DNA of 51,029 bases from Bacillus sp. JCM 19058 (GCA_001310555.1 BAXO01000035.1:1-51029); one strand, 5' to 3'. Counted from the first letter of the stretch, positions 1 to 9,130 are shown. Notes: a model not told the origin generated them from the letters alone. Translations and numbers: made by a program.

Positions 1-75
1 GATTCATGTTTAGCTGTGCATAAGGTCGATCCGATTGAGTCAGACTAGTTTTAAAAAAGCTGGAGGGATTGATCA

Positions 76-593
76 ATGACTCGTATTGTCGTTGTCGCCA
101 TGCTCGTATTTTTCGTCTCGCCATTATGGCCGATAGGGGATAATCCGACTGTCGGTGATCCGTTTGTCATCGTGAATATCCAGACGAACAAGCTTGCTTA
201 TGTGGCTGAAGGAGAGATAAAAGGGATATATCCCGTGGCCACAGGCAAGCTTGGACAGGAAACACCGCTAGGCAAATTCACAATTACTGTCAAGGCGGTA
301 AATCCATACTATCGGCGCACAAATATCGAGGGCGGTGCTCCTGAAAACCCACTCGGCAGCCGTTGGATTGGCTTTGATGCAAACGGCACTGACGGAAGGA
401 CATACGGACTTCATGGAACGAATAGACCAGAGCAAATCGGTTATTCAGTTACCGCCGGCTGTATTCGTCTTCCAAATGGAGTAGTCGAAGATTTATACGA
501 TAAAATGCCGTTGGGAACCAAGTGCTAGTGACGGCAGGACAAAAGCCCTTTATTGAGCTCGCTGCTGAGCATGGGGCCATAAGCAATCCGTAA
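76..593 (+). CDS. L,D-transpeptidase, YkuD/ErfK domain (frameshifted near end)
   Basis: Exported cell-wall enzyme expected to form 3-3 cross-links or attach groups to peptidoglycan stems. An N-terminal hydrophobic stretch (residues 4-20) serves as signal peptide or anchor. The YkuD catalytic signature is visible: GLHGTN, then SVTAGCIRL, whose Cys is the nucleophile. The frame breaks at about position 522 (AAGTGC, one G apparently missing), giving a premature stop at 526-528. In the repaired frame the protein continues as VLVTAGQKPFIELA and ends at 591-593, about 172 aa. Preceded by a good Shine-Dalgarno (GGAGGG). The family is clear from the catalytic motif; the substrate is not. Confidence 0.85.
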
Positions 594-626
594 AAAAAGA
601 GCGACCTGCTCCCTCAGGCGGCTCTT
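591..626 (-). terminator. Rho-independent terminator of the minus-strand miniprotein gene
   Basis: An imperfect inverted repeat (arms about 597-608 and 615-626) is followed, when read on the minus strand, by seven T residues (the A run at 592-598). It lies just after the stop codon of the miniprotein gene at 637-726 and also sits at the end of the converging L,D-transpeptidase gene. Confidence 0.65.
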
Positions 627-636
627 GGAGAAATAG

Positions 637-726
637 TTAGAATAGGGATACACCCATTAAAAGGGTACCTACCACCATAGTAAAGATCATTATATAAATG
701 ATTATTTTCCGGAATTTACGCGGCAT
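637..726 (-). CDS. prli42: Prli42-like stressosome-associated membrane miniprotein (29 aa)
   Basis: A very short gene on the minus strand. It starts with ATG at 726 behind a strong Shine-Dalgarno (GAGGAGGG) and ends at the TAA at 637-639. The product starts MPRKFRK, then has one hydrophobic helix (about residues 8-28) ending GVSLF. A basic N-terminus plus one helix with a GTLLMGVS-like end is the pattern of Prli42, the miniprotein that anchors the stressosome to the membrane in Listeria and is conserved in Bacillales. Its own terminator follows. Identification is from motif and size by memory, not alignment; the coding signal (start, SD, terminator, amphipathic composition) is seen directly. 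Confidence 0.7.
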   Translation of the reverse strand: MPRKFRKIIIYIMIFTMVVGTLLMGVSLF

Positions 727-884
727 GCTAAACCCTCCTCTATTAAAGCTACCTTCTATTTTACTGCGATTTTACCTCGCGGACAAGTGGTTGATTATTT
801 CTGACAGAAAAAAGGGGAAAAGCAAGTCACTATCGAATACTATAGTGTAAATATTAATTGTTCTATGTTAGGGAGAGGTTCCTG

Positions 885-1304
885 ATGAGTGAAAAGACAC
901 CCAAAAAAATTGATCACATTGGTATTGCAGTCAAATCAATTGAAGCTGTTTTGCCTTTTTATATCGGCAGCCTGAAGCTATCTTTAGTCAAATACGAAGA
1001 ACTGGTGGAACAAGGTGTGAAAATAGCGATTTTAGATGTTGGAGAGACAAAAATTGAACTGATGGAGCCATTATCGGAAGACAGCCCGGTCGGTAAATTT
1101 ATAAACAAGCGTGGGGAAGGCATTCATCATGTTGCCCTCGGGGTAACGAATATTGAAAGGCGAATTGAAGACATTAAAGAAAATGGCATTAAGGTCATTA
1201 ACGAGGAGCCGGTCCAAGGAACGCACGGAGCAAAAATTGCGTTTCTTCATCCGAAATCAGCGCATGGTGTGCTATTTGAGTTTTGTGAAACGCCAAATAA
1301 ATAA
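885..1304 (+). CDS. mce: Methylmalonyl-CoA epimerase (YqjC-like, VOC superfamily)
   Basis: 139 aa, vicinal-oxygen-chelate fold. It interconverts (S)- and (R)-methylmalonyl-CoA in propionate/odd-chain metabolism. It begins MSEKTPKKIDHIGIAV, where the His is the first metal ligand, and has the second-half motif GEGIHHVALGV and a C-terminal GVLFEFCE supplying the last Glu ligand. Start chosen at 885 because GGGAGAGG lies 6 bp upstream; the longer in-frame form from 858 lacks a ribosome site. In B. subtilis this gene (yqjC) is followed by a carboxyltransferase (yqjD) and yqjE; here the carboxyltransferase is absent and the yqjE-like gene follows directly. An intact A7 run lies near its start. Confidence 0.9.
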   Translation: MSEKTPKKIDHIGIAVKSIEAVLPFYIGSLKLSLVKYEELVEQGVKIAILDVGETKIELMEPLSEDSPVGKFINKRGEGIHHVALGVTNIERRIEDIKENGIKVINEEPVQGTHGAKIAFLHPKSAHGVLFEFCETPNK

Positions 1305-1318
1305 TAAGGAAACAGAAG

Positions 1319-1352
1319 AACGGACGAATCGCTTAAGCTCGTTCGTTTTTTT
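1319..1352 (+). terminator. Rho-independent terminator after mce
   Basis: A nine-base-pair stem (AACGGACGA / TCGTTCGTT with one G-U pair) is followed by seven T residues. It ends the mce transcript before the peptidase gene. Confidence 0.8.
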
Positions 1353-1419
1353 AGGTGAAATCATTGAAGAAATCGTGTAACATAGTACGGAAGTTAAAAA
1401 AATTTGGAGGCATACATAG

Positions 1420-2541
1420 ATGAACATTCATACGGAACGTTTTGTAAATGAGTTTTTGGAATTGGTTCAAATTGACTCAGAAACAAAACACGAACAAGAG
1501 ATTGCAAAAGTATTAAAAGAAAAGTTTCAAAAACTAGGGCTGGAGGTCGTTGAAGATAATGCGGCTGCGATTACTGGTCACGGAGCGGGAAATTTAATTT
1601 GTACATTACCGGGGTCAAAGGAACATGCAGATCCGATTTATTTTACCTCTCATATGGATACGGTCTTCCCCGGAAAAGGAATTAAGCCCTCAATCAAGGA
1701 TGGCTATGTCGTCACTGATGGGACAACGATACTCGGAGCCGATGATAAAGCAGGGGTTGCCGCTATGCTCGAAGCGATTCGAGTACTCAAGGAAGAACAG
1801 GTTGAGCACGGAACGATTCAGTTTATTATTACTGTTGGAGAGGAGTCTGGTTTACGCGGGGCAAGAGCACTTGAAGCCAATCAGATCAAGGCAAAATACG
1901 GTTTTGCACTTGATAGTGATGGGGAAGTCGGCAATATTATCGTCGCTGCTCCAACCCAAGCGAAGATTCATGCCATCGTTCATGGAAAAACAGCTCACGC
2001 CGGGGTGGCGCCAGAGAAAGGAATATCAGCGATTACGGTCGCTTCCAAAGCAATATCCAGTATGCCGCTTGGACGGATTGATAAAGAGACGACAGCGAAT
2101 ATTGGGCGATTTGAAGGAGGCAGTCAAACGAATATCGTTTGCGATTATGTAGAAATCCATGCTGAGGCTCGTTCGCTCGTAAGTGAGAAAATGGAGAAGC
2201 AAGTAGCTAAAATGAAGGAAGCATTCGAGCAATCGGCTGAGAAAATGGGTTCAAAAGCAGAGGTTAAAGTTACGATCATGTATCCGGGCTATAAGCTGAA
2301 TGACGGCGATGAGGTCGTCGAGGTTGCGAAAGAGGCGCTGACAGATATTGGAAGAACACCAGTGTTACGGGAGAGTGGCGGCGGCAGTGATGCCAATATT
2401 TTTTCAGGGTATGGTGTTCCAACCGTCAATTTGGCTGTCGGGTACGAGGAGATTCATACGAAAAATGAACGGATGCCGATTACTGAATTAGTGAAGCTGG
2501 CGGAGGCGATCGTTTCAATCGTGAAGGTGGCGGCAAAATAA
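1420..2541 (+). CDS. M20 family metallopeptidase, tripeptidase T-like (YqjE)
   Basis: 373 aa cytoplasmic di-zinc aminopeptidase of the PepT/YqjE group. Metal-site motifs appear in order: SHMDTVFPG (His), GADDKAGVAA (bridging Asp), GEESGLRGA (catalytic Glu then Glu ligand), DSDGEVG (Asp) and EEIHTKNERM (C-terminal His). The lid dimerisation domain covers roughly residues 180-290. The start follows TTTGGAGGC with normal spacing. Same order as in B. subtilis yqj (epimerase, then peptidase, then polymerase IV), but without the carboxylase subunit. The frame is intact. The exact peptide substrate cannot be read from sequence. Confidence 0.9.
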   Translation: MNIHTERFVNEFLELVQIDSETKHEQEIAKVLKEKFQKLGLEVVEDNAAAITGHGAGNLICTLPGSKEHADPIYFTSHMDTVFPGKGIKPSIKDGYVVTDGTTILGADDKAGVAAMLEAIRVLKEEQVEHGTIQFIITVGEESGLRGARALEANQIKAKYGFALDSDGEVGNIIVAAPTQAKIHAIVHGKTAHAGVAPEKGISAITVASKAISSMPLGRIDKETTANIGRFEGGSQTNIVCDYVEIHAEARSLVSEKMEKQVAKMKEAFEQSAEKMGSKAEVKVTIMYPGYKLNDGDEVVEVAKEALTDIGRTPVLRESGGGSDANIFSGYGVPTVNLAVGYEEIHTKNERMPITELVKLAEAIVSIVKVAAK

Positions 2542-2549
2542 TAGTTAAA

Positions 2550-2581
2550 AGACTTGAGAGCGATACTCAAGTCTTTTTTTT
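2550..2581 (+). terminator. Rho-independent terminator after the tripeptidase gene
   Basis: A perfect nine-base-pair stem AGACTTGAG / CTCAAGTCT with a 7-nt loop, followed by a run of eight or more T. Confidence 0.9.
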
Positions 2582-2658
2582 CGGTTTTTAAGTGAAGTCT
2601 CCTCATAAAAGGAGAGGACGGGGAGGGCTAAATAAACAATAGAGCCTTCCAGCAAGAG

Positions 2659-2868
2659 TTAATGCAAAAAGGAATTGCGGCTTTCTGCCTGACTACTCCC
2701 AAACTCCATACTTTCTAAAATTTCCTCTTCAGAATTTCCAGTTATAGCAGCTAGTTCTGCAATTGTAGGTGGTGCGATTTGTTCCTGGTGATAATGCTGG
2801 AGAATATGTGTTACTTGCTCAAACAAATTAATGTAAACATTCATATGCTTGCGATCATCAGCCGGCAT
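2659..2868 (-). CDS. Small hypothetical protein with HTH-like segment
   Basis: 69 aa. Start chosen at the ATG at 2868 (MPADDRKHMNV) because GGAGG lies 7 bp upstream of it; the longer form from 2883 would place that ribosome site inside the coding sequence. The C-terminal half reads PPTIAELAAITGNSEEEIL, which resembles the helix-turn-helix of region 3 of SigB/SigF-type sigma factors (TIEELAEATGLSEEEV). There is no sigma region 2 or 4, so it is not a sigma factor by itself. It stands alone on the minus strand between the tripeptidase and polymerase IV genes. Function unknown. Confidence 0.6.
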   Translation of the reverse strand: MPADDRKHMNVYINLFEQVTHILQHYHQEQIAPPTIAELAAITGNSEEEILESMEFGSSQAESRNSFLH

Positions 2869-3010
2869 GCCATCCACCTCCATAAAGTATGGGTTAAATA
2901 TTAACTTGTCTCTATTTACAGAATAACGTAAAAATAATCGGTGTGCAACATCTAAGCTTTTAAAAACGAACGTATTTTCGTATAATGTTGTTAGGAAGGA
3001 GGTGTAGGAA

Positions 3011-4283
3011 GTGACGAGGGCAAACGTTATTTTCCATCTTGATATGAACAGCTTTTATGCCTCAGTCGAAATGGCACATGACCCGAGATTAAAAGGGAAG
3101 CCAATTGCGATAGCAGGTAATGTCGAGGAAAGAAGAGGGATCATTGTCACAAGCAGTTATGAAGCCCGGGCGAAGGGGGTAAAAACGACGATGCAAGTTT
3201 GGCAAGCCAAAAGGCTTTGTCCTAATATCGAAATCCTCTCACCTAATTTTGAACGTTATCGCAAGGCTTCTCAAGAGCTTTTTGCTTTGCTGCGCTCCTA
3301 CACCTCACTAGTTGAACCGATATCGATAGATGAAGGCTTCGTCGATGCGACCTTCTATTTGGAGCAAGGTGGTCACCCGCTAAAACTAGCACGCGAAATC
3401 CAAACAAGAATAAAAAACGAAATGGATTTGCCTTGTAGCATTGGGATTGCCCCAAATAAATTTTTGGCGAAAATGGCAAGCGACATGAAAAAGCCGAATG
3501 GAATTACCGTTTTGCGAAAGCGGGATTTACCAAGTAAGCTCTGGCCTTTGCCGATTCAGGAAATGTACGGGGTAGGGAGAAGGACAGTTGAGCAATGGAG
3601 GCGTCATAAGATCAACACGATCGGCGATTTGGCTCAGGCGGATCCGTCCTTCGTCAAGCAACACTTTGGCATTCATGGGGTTAAGCTGTACGAACGGGCA
3701 AACGGACAGGATGATAGAATCGTCGATCCTGAATCGATCAATGAATTTAAAAGTATCGGCCATTCAACGACTCTCCGTTCCGATACGAGAAATCGGGACA
3801 TCATTCAGTCGACCTTTTACCAGTTGGCAGAATCAGTTGAGCGGAGATTGCATCGAAAAAAAGGTCTATGCCCTAGGCATTCAAATCATGATTCGCTACC
3901 ATGACTGGAAAACGATTACGAGAAGTCGAAAGGTTGCAAACCCTGTGCGAAGCAAGCAGGACATATGGCTAGAGGCGACACAGCTATTCGAAAAAGCTTG
4001 GAGTGGAGAAGCGGTCCGTTTACTCGGAATTAGCACTTATGAGCTGCTCGAAGAAAAATATGCCTATAAGCAATTGGATTTGTTTAACTATAAACAGGAT
4101 GAGAAAAAGGAGAAATTATCGCAGACAGTAAGCGAATTGCAGGCACGCTTTGGTGAACATTTATTGACGAAGGGCCGAGAATTGAGTAAAAATACGGAGT
4201 TCGAAACGAAGGAAAGCAAGCAAAAGGGTACGAGCTTTCAAAAGGATTTTCTCGATCGGGACGAGGACGGCAAAAACGGTTAA
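3011..4283 (+). CDS. dinB: DNA polymerase IV, Y-family (frameshifted at an A7 run)
   Basis: Error-prone translesion polymerase (B. subtilis YqjH). GTG start behind AAGGAGGTG. The palm motifs are present: HLDMNSFYASVE (catalytic Asp11) and SIDEGFVDAT (Asp107-Glu108), followed by the SIGIAPNKFLAKMASDMKKP fingers/thumb motif and the GVGRRT helix-hairpin-helix. The frame breaks at the A7 run at 3856-3862 within the little-finger domain; with A6 it continues KVYALGIQIMIRYHDWKTI to the TAA at 4281-4283, about 423 aa, close to YqjH. The C-terminal tail is long and charged. No beta-clamp motif was confidently placed. Confidence 0.9.
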
Positions 4284-4354
4284 ACGGTAGAGAGTTAATA
4301 ACTTGAACGAACAAGCCGATAAAAGGGATAGAACGACTGAGCGGGGTGTAGAGT

Positions 4355-6601
4355 ATGCAAATTATCAATCAACCAAATCAACAGTCTGGTCGGACCGAAA
4401 GAAGTGCTGTTATTCGTCATGGGGAGGCATATACGGCGACCGTTGTCGAACGACTTGGCGGAGACCGTGCTGTACTCTCGATTCGGGGACAAGAGGTGAT
4501 CGCCCGATTTGAAGGAGCAATCCCGTCGGAAGACCGTATAACGATTCAGGTAAAAGAGAGCAAAAACGATGAGCTTCAAGTTCGTGTCGTGACAGCCGAA
4601 GAGCGTGCAAGGCCTTCTCAGGCATTAACAGGCGAAGGGGACGGCAAGCAAAAGGCAGCGGCCATACTACGACAGCTTGGGATGACTAGAAGCTCTACCG
4701 AATTACAGCAGGCGGTCCGAATACTGTCTGAAAAGGGTATCGCTATTAATAAAGCAGCTCTAAAAGTTCTACAGCGATTTCTTGATAGCGGCAACATTCA
4801 GGAACGATTGTATACTGTGGAGGCCCTCGCAGATAAACGGCTAGAACTGAATGAGAATCAGCTCAACTCCATACATGAGGCGTTGCACGGAAAGCGTTTG
4901 AACCACCTTTTAAATGAGCTGGTAAGCGAGTTAAGAGGCAATTCATCTTCAACAAATTTTGAAGGTGCCAGTCGGAGTCAAATCACAGCTACCGATGAGC
5001 TTCTGCGGCAGCTCCGGGCATTACTACTACAAAAGTCTTCGTTAACGTCAGAACAAGTTCGCACGCTTCTACAAGGTCTTGACAAGCAAGAAGCTGAGGC
5101 ATTGCTTCAATCGCTGCAAGCTGTACAATCTAATCAGCGAACCGTAAACGCCGATTCGAATGCGGCGTTGCCTTTTATCAGGGAGCTTCAAGAGATGCAG
5201 CTTCAATTACAAACAGAAGCTAGCTTGACAAAGGCTCTGGAGATGGCTGCCTCCTTGCTTCGAGAGCAATCTGGATTGAATGAAGCGATGCGCAACAAGC
5301 TCGAACAAGTAATCGAACAGGCAAAAGGACGCCAGCAGGAAGGCAGGGAGCTTGCCGCCCGCCAATTGCTTCACGATGGATTGCAACAAATAGAGGATTC
5401 AATAAGGGCCGAAGCTATTCGCACTGTGCAAGGTCAGGTGAACTATACGGAAAATGAACGCTTCCAAACGGGAATAGAGGTTGAAAGCAAGCAGCTAGCT
5501 GTCACGACGATTACAGAGAAGCTTGCTGACGCTGCAAACGAGTTTAGGACATTACAGCGTGAGGTAAGCCGTACGCTCGATCAAATCATTAGGCAAATTG
5601 AGCAGCTCCGCTCCAAGGCACATCCCCACGTAAAGCCTTCGCTTGACATGACGATTAAAAAGCTCGATCAAGCTATTTTACGCAGCGAAATGATGCTGTA
5701 TTCTGATATGAAAACGGAAAAGCAATTGATGCATGCAAGCAGTCAGCTGGCCGAAGCAAAAAAGTTACTGTCGCGGGGAAGTCATCAGGAGGCAAGCCGT
5801 ATCGTTCAGGAAGTAAAACAGCTGATTGAGCGTGTGCAATATCAGCCTTCTGAGACGAGGGTTAAGCAATATGCTTCTCTTAACGAGCGCCAATATGGGG
5901 AAGTGAGGCCGCAGACACATCAGGAAATCTCCCGCCAAATAGGCGAGCTCGCTAAACAGCCACAGGATTCGTCGCCTCGAGCGATGCTGGAAATGCTGCG
6001 AGCTAGGTTTGAATCGGGAGAGTGAAATGGCACAACAGCTCACCAGTGGCCGGGAGCAGCCGGATCTATCTCAACGAAACGTAAAGGAGATGCTGCTTAA
6101 TCTGTTGCGAGATGAGGGAGGGGGCCGAGCCGGACAGCTGGCCAATCAGGCGCTTCAAAACCTGACCGGACAGCAGCTGTTAAGCGATCGGATCAACAGG
6201 GGCATTTGCAATCAATGATGTTTACTCTTCCTTTGCTCCCTGACAAAAGGGTCGAAAACCTCCAATTATTTATCAAATCGAGAAAAGAAGGACAAAAGCT
6301 CGACTGGGAAAATTGCAGCTTATATTTTTTGCTCGAAACACCAAAAATGGGTGAAATCGGTATTTCGCTTACTGCAAACGAAAGAAATTTATCCGTCGTT
6401 TTAAAAAAATGATGAGCAATCGTTTCAGCAAAAATGAAGCCTTTCGTTGAGCAGACAGTGACAAGGCTGGAAGAGCTAGGCTATTCGCTTCGTTCGATTC
6501 AGTATGCACGCCTGCACGCCGAGGAGCCAATCAAGCGTAAAGAGACGCCAATCCAGCAGCAAGCAACGTTTACAGAGGAAGGGTTTGATTTTAAAATATG
6601 A
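4355..6601 (+). CDS. ylqG: YlqG-like protein with FliK/Flg_hook C-terminal domain (several frameshifts)
   Basis: About 750 aa. The long N-terminal and central part (4355-6020) is Gln/Glu/Leu-rich, helical and repetitive, as in flagellar hook-length control proteins. The C-terminal region (about 6215-6520) has a Flg_hook-like pattern: MMFTLPLLPDKRVENL, then PKMGEIGISL and LEELGYSLRSI. The frame breaks near 6020, near 6199 and at the A7 run around 6405-6411; the last segment ends at the TGA at 6599-6601, overlapping the next start by four bases (ATGA). In B. subtilis ylqG is followed by ylqH, as here. A flagellar role is inferred from family resemblance only. Confidence 0.7.
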
Positions 6602-6897
6602 TCGTTCAAAGGCATTTTAATCAAAAGCAACGGTCTTTGCAAAATGGTAAAACGGCTGCAGTCATTCGCTACGATAAAGAAACTAGCGATGCGCCCAAGG
6701 TCGTTGCACAAGGGAGAGGCCAGATCGCCAATCAAATCATTGCGCTAGCTAAGCAAAATGAGATTCTTTTACAGGAGGACGCCACGCTTGTCGGCAACCT
6801 GCTCGATATGGACTTAGGAGACGATATCCCGCCACAGCTCTACTCTGTCATGGCCGAGATTTTATTACTGATCGAGGAAATGGAAAAAAACTATTAA
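6598..6897 (+). CDS. ylqH: YlqH, FlhB C-terminal (EscU/YscU cytoplasmic) domain homolog
   Basis: 99 aa, translationally coupled to the preceding gene through ATGA. It matches the soluble C-terminal half of FlhB: AAVIRYDKETSDAPKVVA, then GRGQIANQIIALAKQN and LLLIEEMEKNY, without the membrane domain. The NPTH autocleavage motif of true FlhB is absent; the equivalent region reads RYDKETSDAP. Such stand-alone FlhB-type proteins are common in Bacillus next to YlqG. The stop codon overlaps the -35 of the following sigma-D promoter. Confidence 0.8.
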   Translation: MIVQRHFNQKQRSLQNGKTAAVIRYDKETSDAPKVVAQGRGQIANQIIALAKQNEILLQEDATLVGNLLDMDLGDDIPPQLYSVMAEILLLIEEMEKNY

Positions 6898-6921
6898 ACT
6901 TCAAGGATCCAATTCCGATAA
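6895..6921 (+). promoter_or_regulatory. Sigma-D (flagellar) promoter of fliS-flagellin
   Basis: TAAA at 6895-6898, a spacer of exactly 15 nt, then TCCGATAA at 6914-6921. The Bacillus sigma-D consensus is TAAA-N15-GCCGATAT, so the -35 is perfect and the -10 matches six of eight bases at the right spacing. It lies 35 bp before the FliS start. Confidence 0.7.
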
Positions 6922-6955
6922 AAGAAATAAGAACCGACGGTTGGAGGTGAGGAAA

Positions 6956-7330
6956 ATGGCAGCTTACTTAACGAGCGAAGCACTTTTTCAAAAGTCGTCT
7001 CAGGAGCTGACTGCACTTCTTTATGAATCATGCTGCAGTCGTTTAGAAGATGCGATTCTAGCGATTGATGAAAAAGATTACATACGCGCAAATGATTGTT
7101 TACAAAAGGCGAGTGATATTGTGCATCGACTCGGTGTTGGTTTAAATTATGAAGCTGGCATTGTCGCTGAACAGCTTGAGGACTTGTACAATTATATCGC
7201 CGATCAGTTGATTCGGGCCAATTTGACCAAGGATAAAACAATAATAGAAGACATTCTGAACATACTAAATTCGATTATGACGGCCTGGAACAAGGCATTG
7301 AATGAAAAAAAAAGTGCACCAGCCGGCTAG
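6956..7330 (+). CDS. fliS: FliS-family flagellin export chaperone
   Basis: 124 aa all-alpha protein. Start chosen at the ATG at 6956 (MAAYLTSEALFQKS), behind GGAGGTGAGG; the longer TTG form includes that ribosome site. FliS motifs: ELTALLYESCCSRLEDA in helix 1-2, IRANDCLQKASDIVHRL, GLNYEAGIVAEQLEDLYNY, and ILNILNSIMTAWNKAL near the C-terminus. FliS binds the flagellin C-terminus in the cytoplasm and keeps it unfolded for export. It lies directly upstream of a flagellin gene, without the fliD or fliT that usually neighbour fliS, so it may be a dedicated chaperone for that flagellin. Confidence 0.85.
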   Translation: MAAYLTSEALFQKSSQELTALLYESCCSRLEDAILAIDEKDYIRANDCLQKASDIVHRLGVGLNYEAGIVAEQLEDLYNYIADQLIRANLTKDKTIIEDILNILNSIMTAWNKALNEKKSAPAG

Positions 7331-7402
7331 TCTGAAGCAGAAAACAAGTCGTTATGAACGGATGACGATATACGAATAACAATTAAAGAGGAGCTATTGC
7401 GG

Positions 7403-8230
7403 ATGAAGATTAATAATAACATTCAAGCGTTAAACTCGTATCGGAATTTGTATCAAAATCAGTTTCAAACGTCAAAGAATCTAGAAAAGCTGTCATCCGG
7501 TTTACGGATTAACCGTGCCGCCGATGATGCGGCAGGACTCGCTATCTCAGAAAAAATGCGTTCGCAAATCCGCGGTTTAAAAATGGCTGAGCGAAATGCG
7601 ATGGACGGTATCTCCTTAATGCAAACATCAGAAGGAGCGATGCAGGAAGTTCATGCGATGCTTCAGCGCATGAGAGAGTTAGCCGTTCAGGCGGCGAACG
7701 ATTCCAACAATCCGGACGATCGCGAACAAATTGATAAGGAAATCAAGCAGTTAGTCGAGGAAATCGATAGCATTTCCGAGAAAACAGAATTCAACACACG
7801 TAAGCTGTTAAATGGCGGAGACGGTGAGGGTGGCGCATTGGAGTTGATTTTACAAATCGGTCCAAATAGCGAGCAGACGGTGTTGCTGGAAATCCCAAAA
7901 ATGGATAGTGAGGAACTGGGGATTGATGGAATTAGTGTGACGACGAATGAAGAGGCGAACGAGGCGATTGATGCTATTGATGAAGCCATTAGCAAGCTCT
8001 CTGATGCTAGGTCGAAGCTCGGCGCAGTGCAAAACAGGCTTGAGCACACGATCAACAACCTTCAAGTGACTCATGAAAACCTAACGGCATCTGAGTCAAG
8101 GATTCGCGATGCCGATATGGCACTGGAAATGACCGAGTTTACGAGGAACAATATTCTTAATCAAGCGGCTACAGCCATGCTGGCACAAGCAAATCAACTG
8201 CCCCAAGGTGTTCTGCAACTGCTACAATAA
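7403..8230 (+). CDS. hag: Flagellin (short, acidic)
   Basis: About 275 aa. Start at the ATG at 7403 (MKINNNIQALNSYRNL) behind GAGGAG. D0/D1 N-terminal motifs include LSSGLRINRAADDAAGLAI and MRSQIRGLKMAERNAMDG. The central region (about residues 135-180) is short, so D2/D3 are minimal, and it is rich in Glu/Asp. The C-terminal D1/D0 reads SRIRDADMALEMTEFTRNNIL and ends LPQGVLQLLQ, the FliS-binding tail. The acidic, short central part fits an alkaliphile filament. Intact frame. Whether this is the main flagellin or a second copy cannot be decided from the window. Confidence 0.95.
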   Translation: MKINNNIQALNSYRNLYQNQFQTSKNLEKLSSGLRINRAADDAAGLAISEKMRSQIRGLKMAERNAMDGISLMQTSEGAMQEVHAMLQRMRELAVQAANDSNNPDDREQIDKEIKQLVEEIDSISEKTEFNTRKLLNGGDGEGGALELILQIGPNSEQTVLLEIPKMDSEELGIDGISVTTNEEANEAIDAIDEAISKLSDARSKLGAVQNRLEHTINNLQVTHENLTASESRIRDADMALEMTEFTRNNILNQAATAMLAQANQLPQGVLQLLQ

Positions 8231-8495
8231 TACTATCAGTGGCGAGCTTCCTCCTCCGGCTGACGGTTAGGTGAACAATCGGCGACAGATGGGCCGTGAG
8301 TCCGTGATCCGAATGAGGAAGGAGTTTTACCCGCTTATTCGGGGTGGGGAAAAACGAAACAGAGGCTAAACCTTCGCTCTTCCTTTCTCACGGAATGAAG
8401 CGTAATTGGATTTGAGCTACGTGTCTGAAGATAATATGCAGACTCAAATGCCTGTGGAGAGCTTTAGTAGATTAGCGACAAAGGCGGGAGTTTCA

Positions 8496-8933
8496 ATGGA
8501 AGTACAGCGGATCGCAAAAGCGGGCCTTGAACGGATTGAACCGAAAAAAAATGAACAAACGGCACGTATTTCCTTTGCGGAGGTCATTGGAAAGCAGCGC
8601 GACGAAAAAGCTTACGAACGCTTAGCTCAATTGATGAAAAGAATTGACGAGCAAGGAGAGGTGCTGTCTGAATCAAGGACTGTCGAGGAGTTAAGGAAAT
8701 ATAAGCAGCTCGTCAAGGAATTTGTCGAGGATGCCGTTCAGTTCGGACTGAGCCTAGAAGAGCGTCGCGGCTTTAATCGGCGCGGTCGAACGAAAATATA
8801 TAAAATTGTGCAAGAGGTAGACAGAAAGCTGCTCGATTTAACTGATGCTGTTCTTGCCAAGCAAAAAAGTGGGCTCGGCGTCTTGGATATGGTCGGCGAA
8901 ATTAAGGGCTTGCTCGTAAATATTTATGCGTAG
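8496..8933 (+). CDS. yaaR: YaaR family protein (DUF327)
   Basis: 145 aa. Start chosen at the ATG at 8496 (MEVQRIAKAG) behind GGCGGGAG because the result matches the usual YaaR length; a TTG-start extension from 8406 is possible but weak. Conserved features: EVIGKQR, SRTVEELRKYKQLVKEFVE and the C-terminal DRKLLDLTDAVL. The family is widespread in Firmicutes, of unknown function, and often found near flagellar or DNA replication genes. The 265-bp stretch upstream contains one hairpin (8309-8342) without a T run and nothing else I recognise. Confidence 0.8.
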   Translation: MEVQRIAKAGLERIEPKKNEQTARISFAEVIGKQRDEKAYERLAQLMKRIDEQGEVLSESRTVEELRKYKQLVKEFVEDAVQFGLSLEERRGFNRRGRTKIYKIVQEVDRKLLDLTDAVLAKQKSGLGVLDMVGEIKGLLVNIYA

Positions 8934-8960
8934 AAGCAAATTGCTTTTACGCATTTTTTG
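8926..8960 (+). terminator. Rho-independent terminator after yaaR
   Basis: A 13-base-pair stem ATGCGTAGAAGCA / TGCTTTTACGCAT (one G-U pair, 3-nt loop) followed by a run of T. The left arm overlaps the stop codon region of yaaR. Confidence 0.9.
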
Positions 8961-9130
8961 AGCATTTAGCAATCTGAAGCGTAGGACCGGTGCTCTCCGG
9001 TTGGAAAAAGGATTGAATTGTACGCTTTGAACATCCGGAGTCTCTAGCTATAGATCAATCGCAGTCGGCTTGGTATAATAGCGTCAAGTAAAGGGATTGA
9101 AAATAAAGGATCTAAAGGTGCTGAAATCAT

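Noticed and set aside
3856..3862. Programmed frameshifting at the A7/T7 runs
   Set aside because: Too many unrelated genes are affected and no stimulatory structures or conserved slippery heptamers of known recoding genes are seen; sequencing error is simpler.
4084..6043. Several minus-strand open frames of 60-94 codons across polymerase IV and ylqG
   Set aside because: They are antisense shadows of strong plus-strand genes, with no ribosome sites and no recognisable protein.
7341..7371. Separate sigma-D promoter for flagellin (GACGATAT at 7364)
   Set aside because: The -10 is good, but the -35 at correct spacing is CAAG instead of TAAA; the upstream fliS promoter is much better.
7687..8074. 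Minus-strand open frame of 123 codons, Ser/Ile-rich
   Set aside because: It is the mirror of the flagellin coding sequence; the flagellin motifs are unmistakable.
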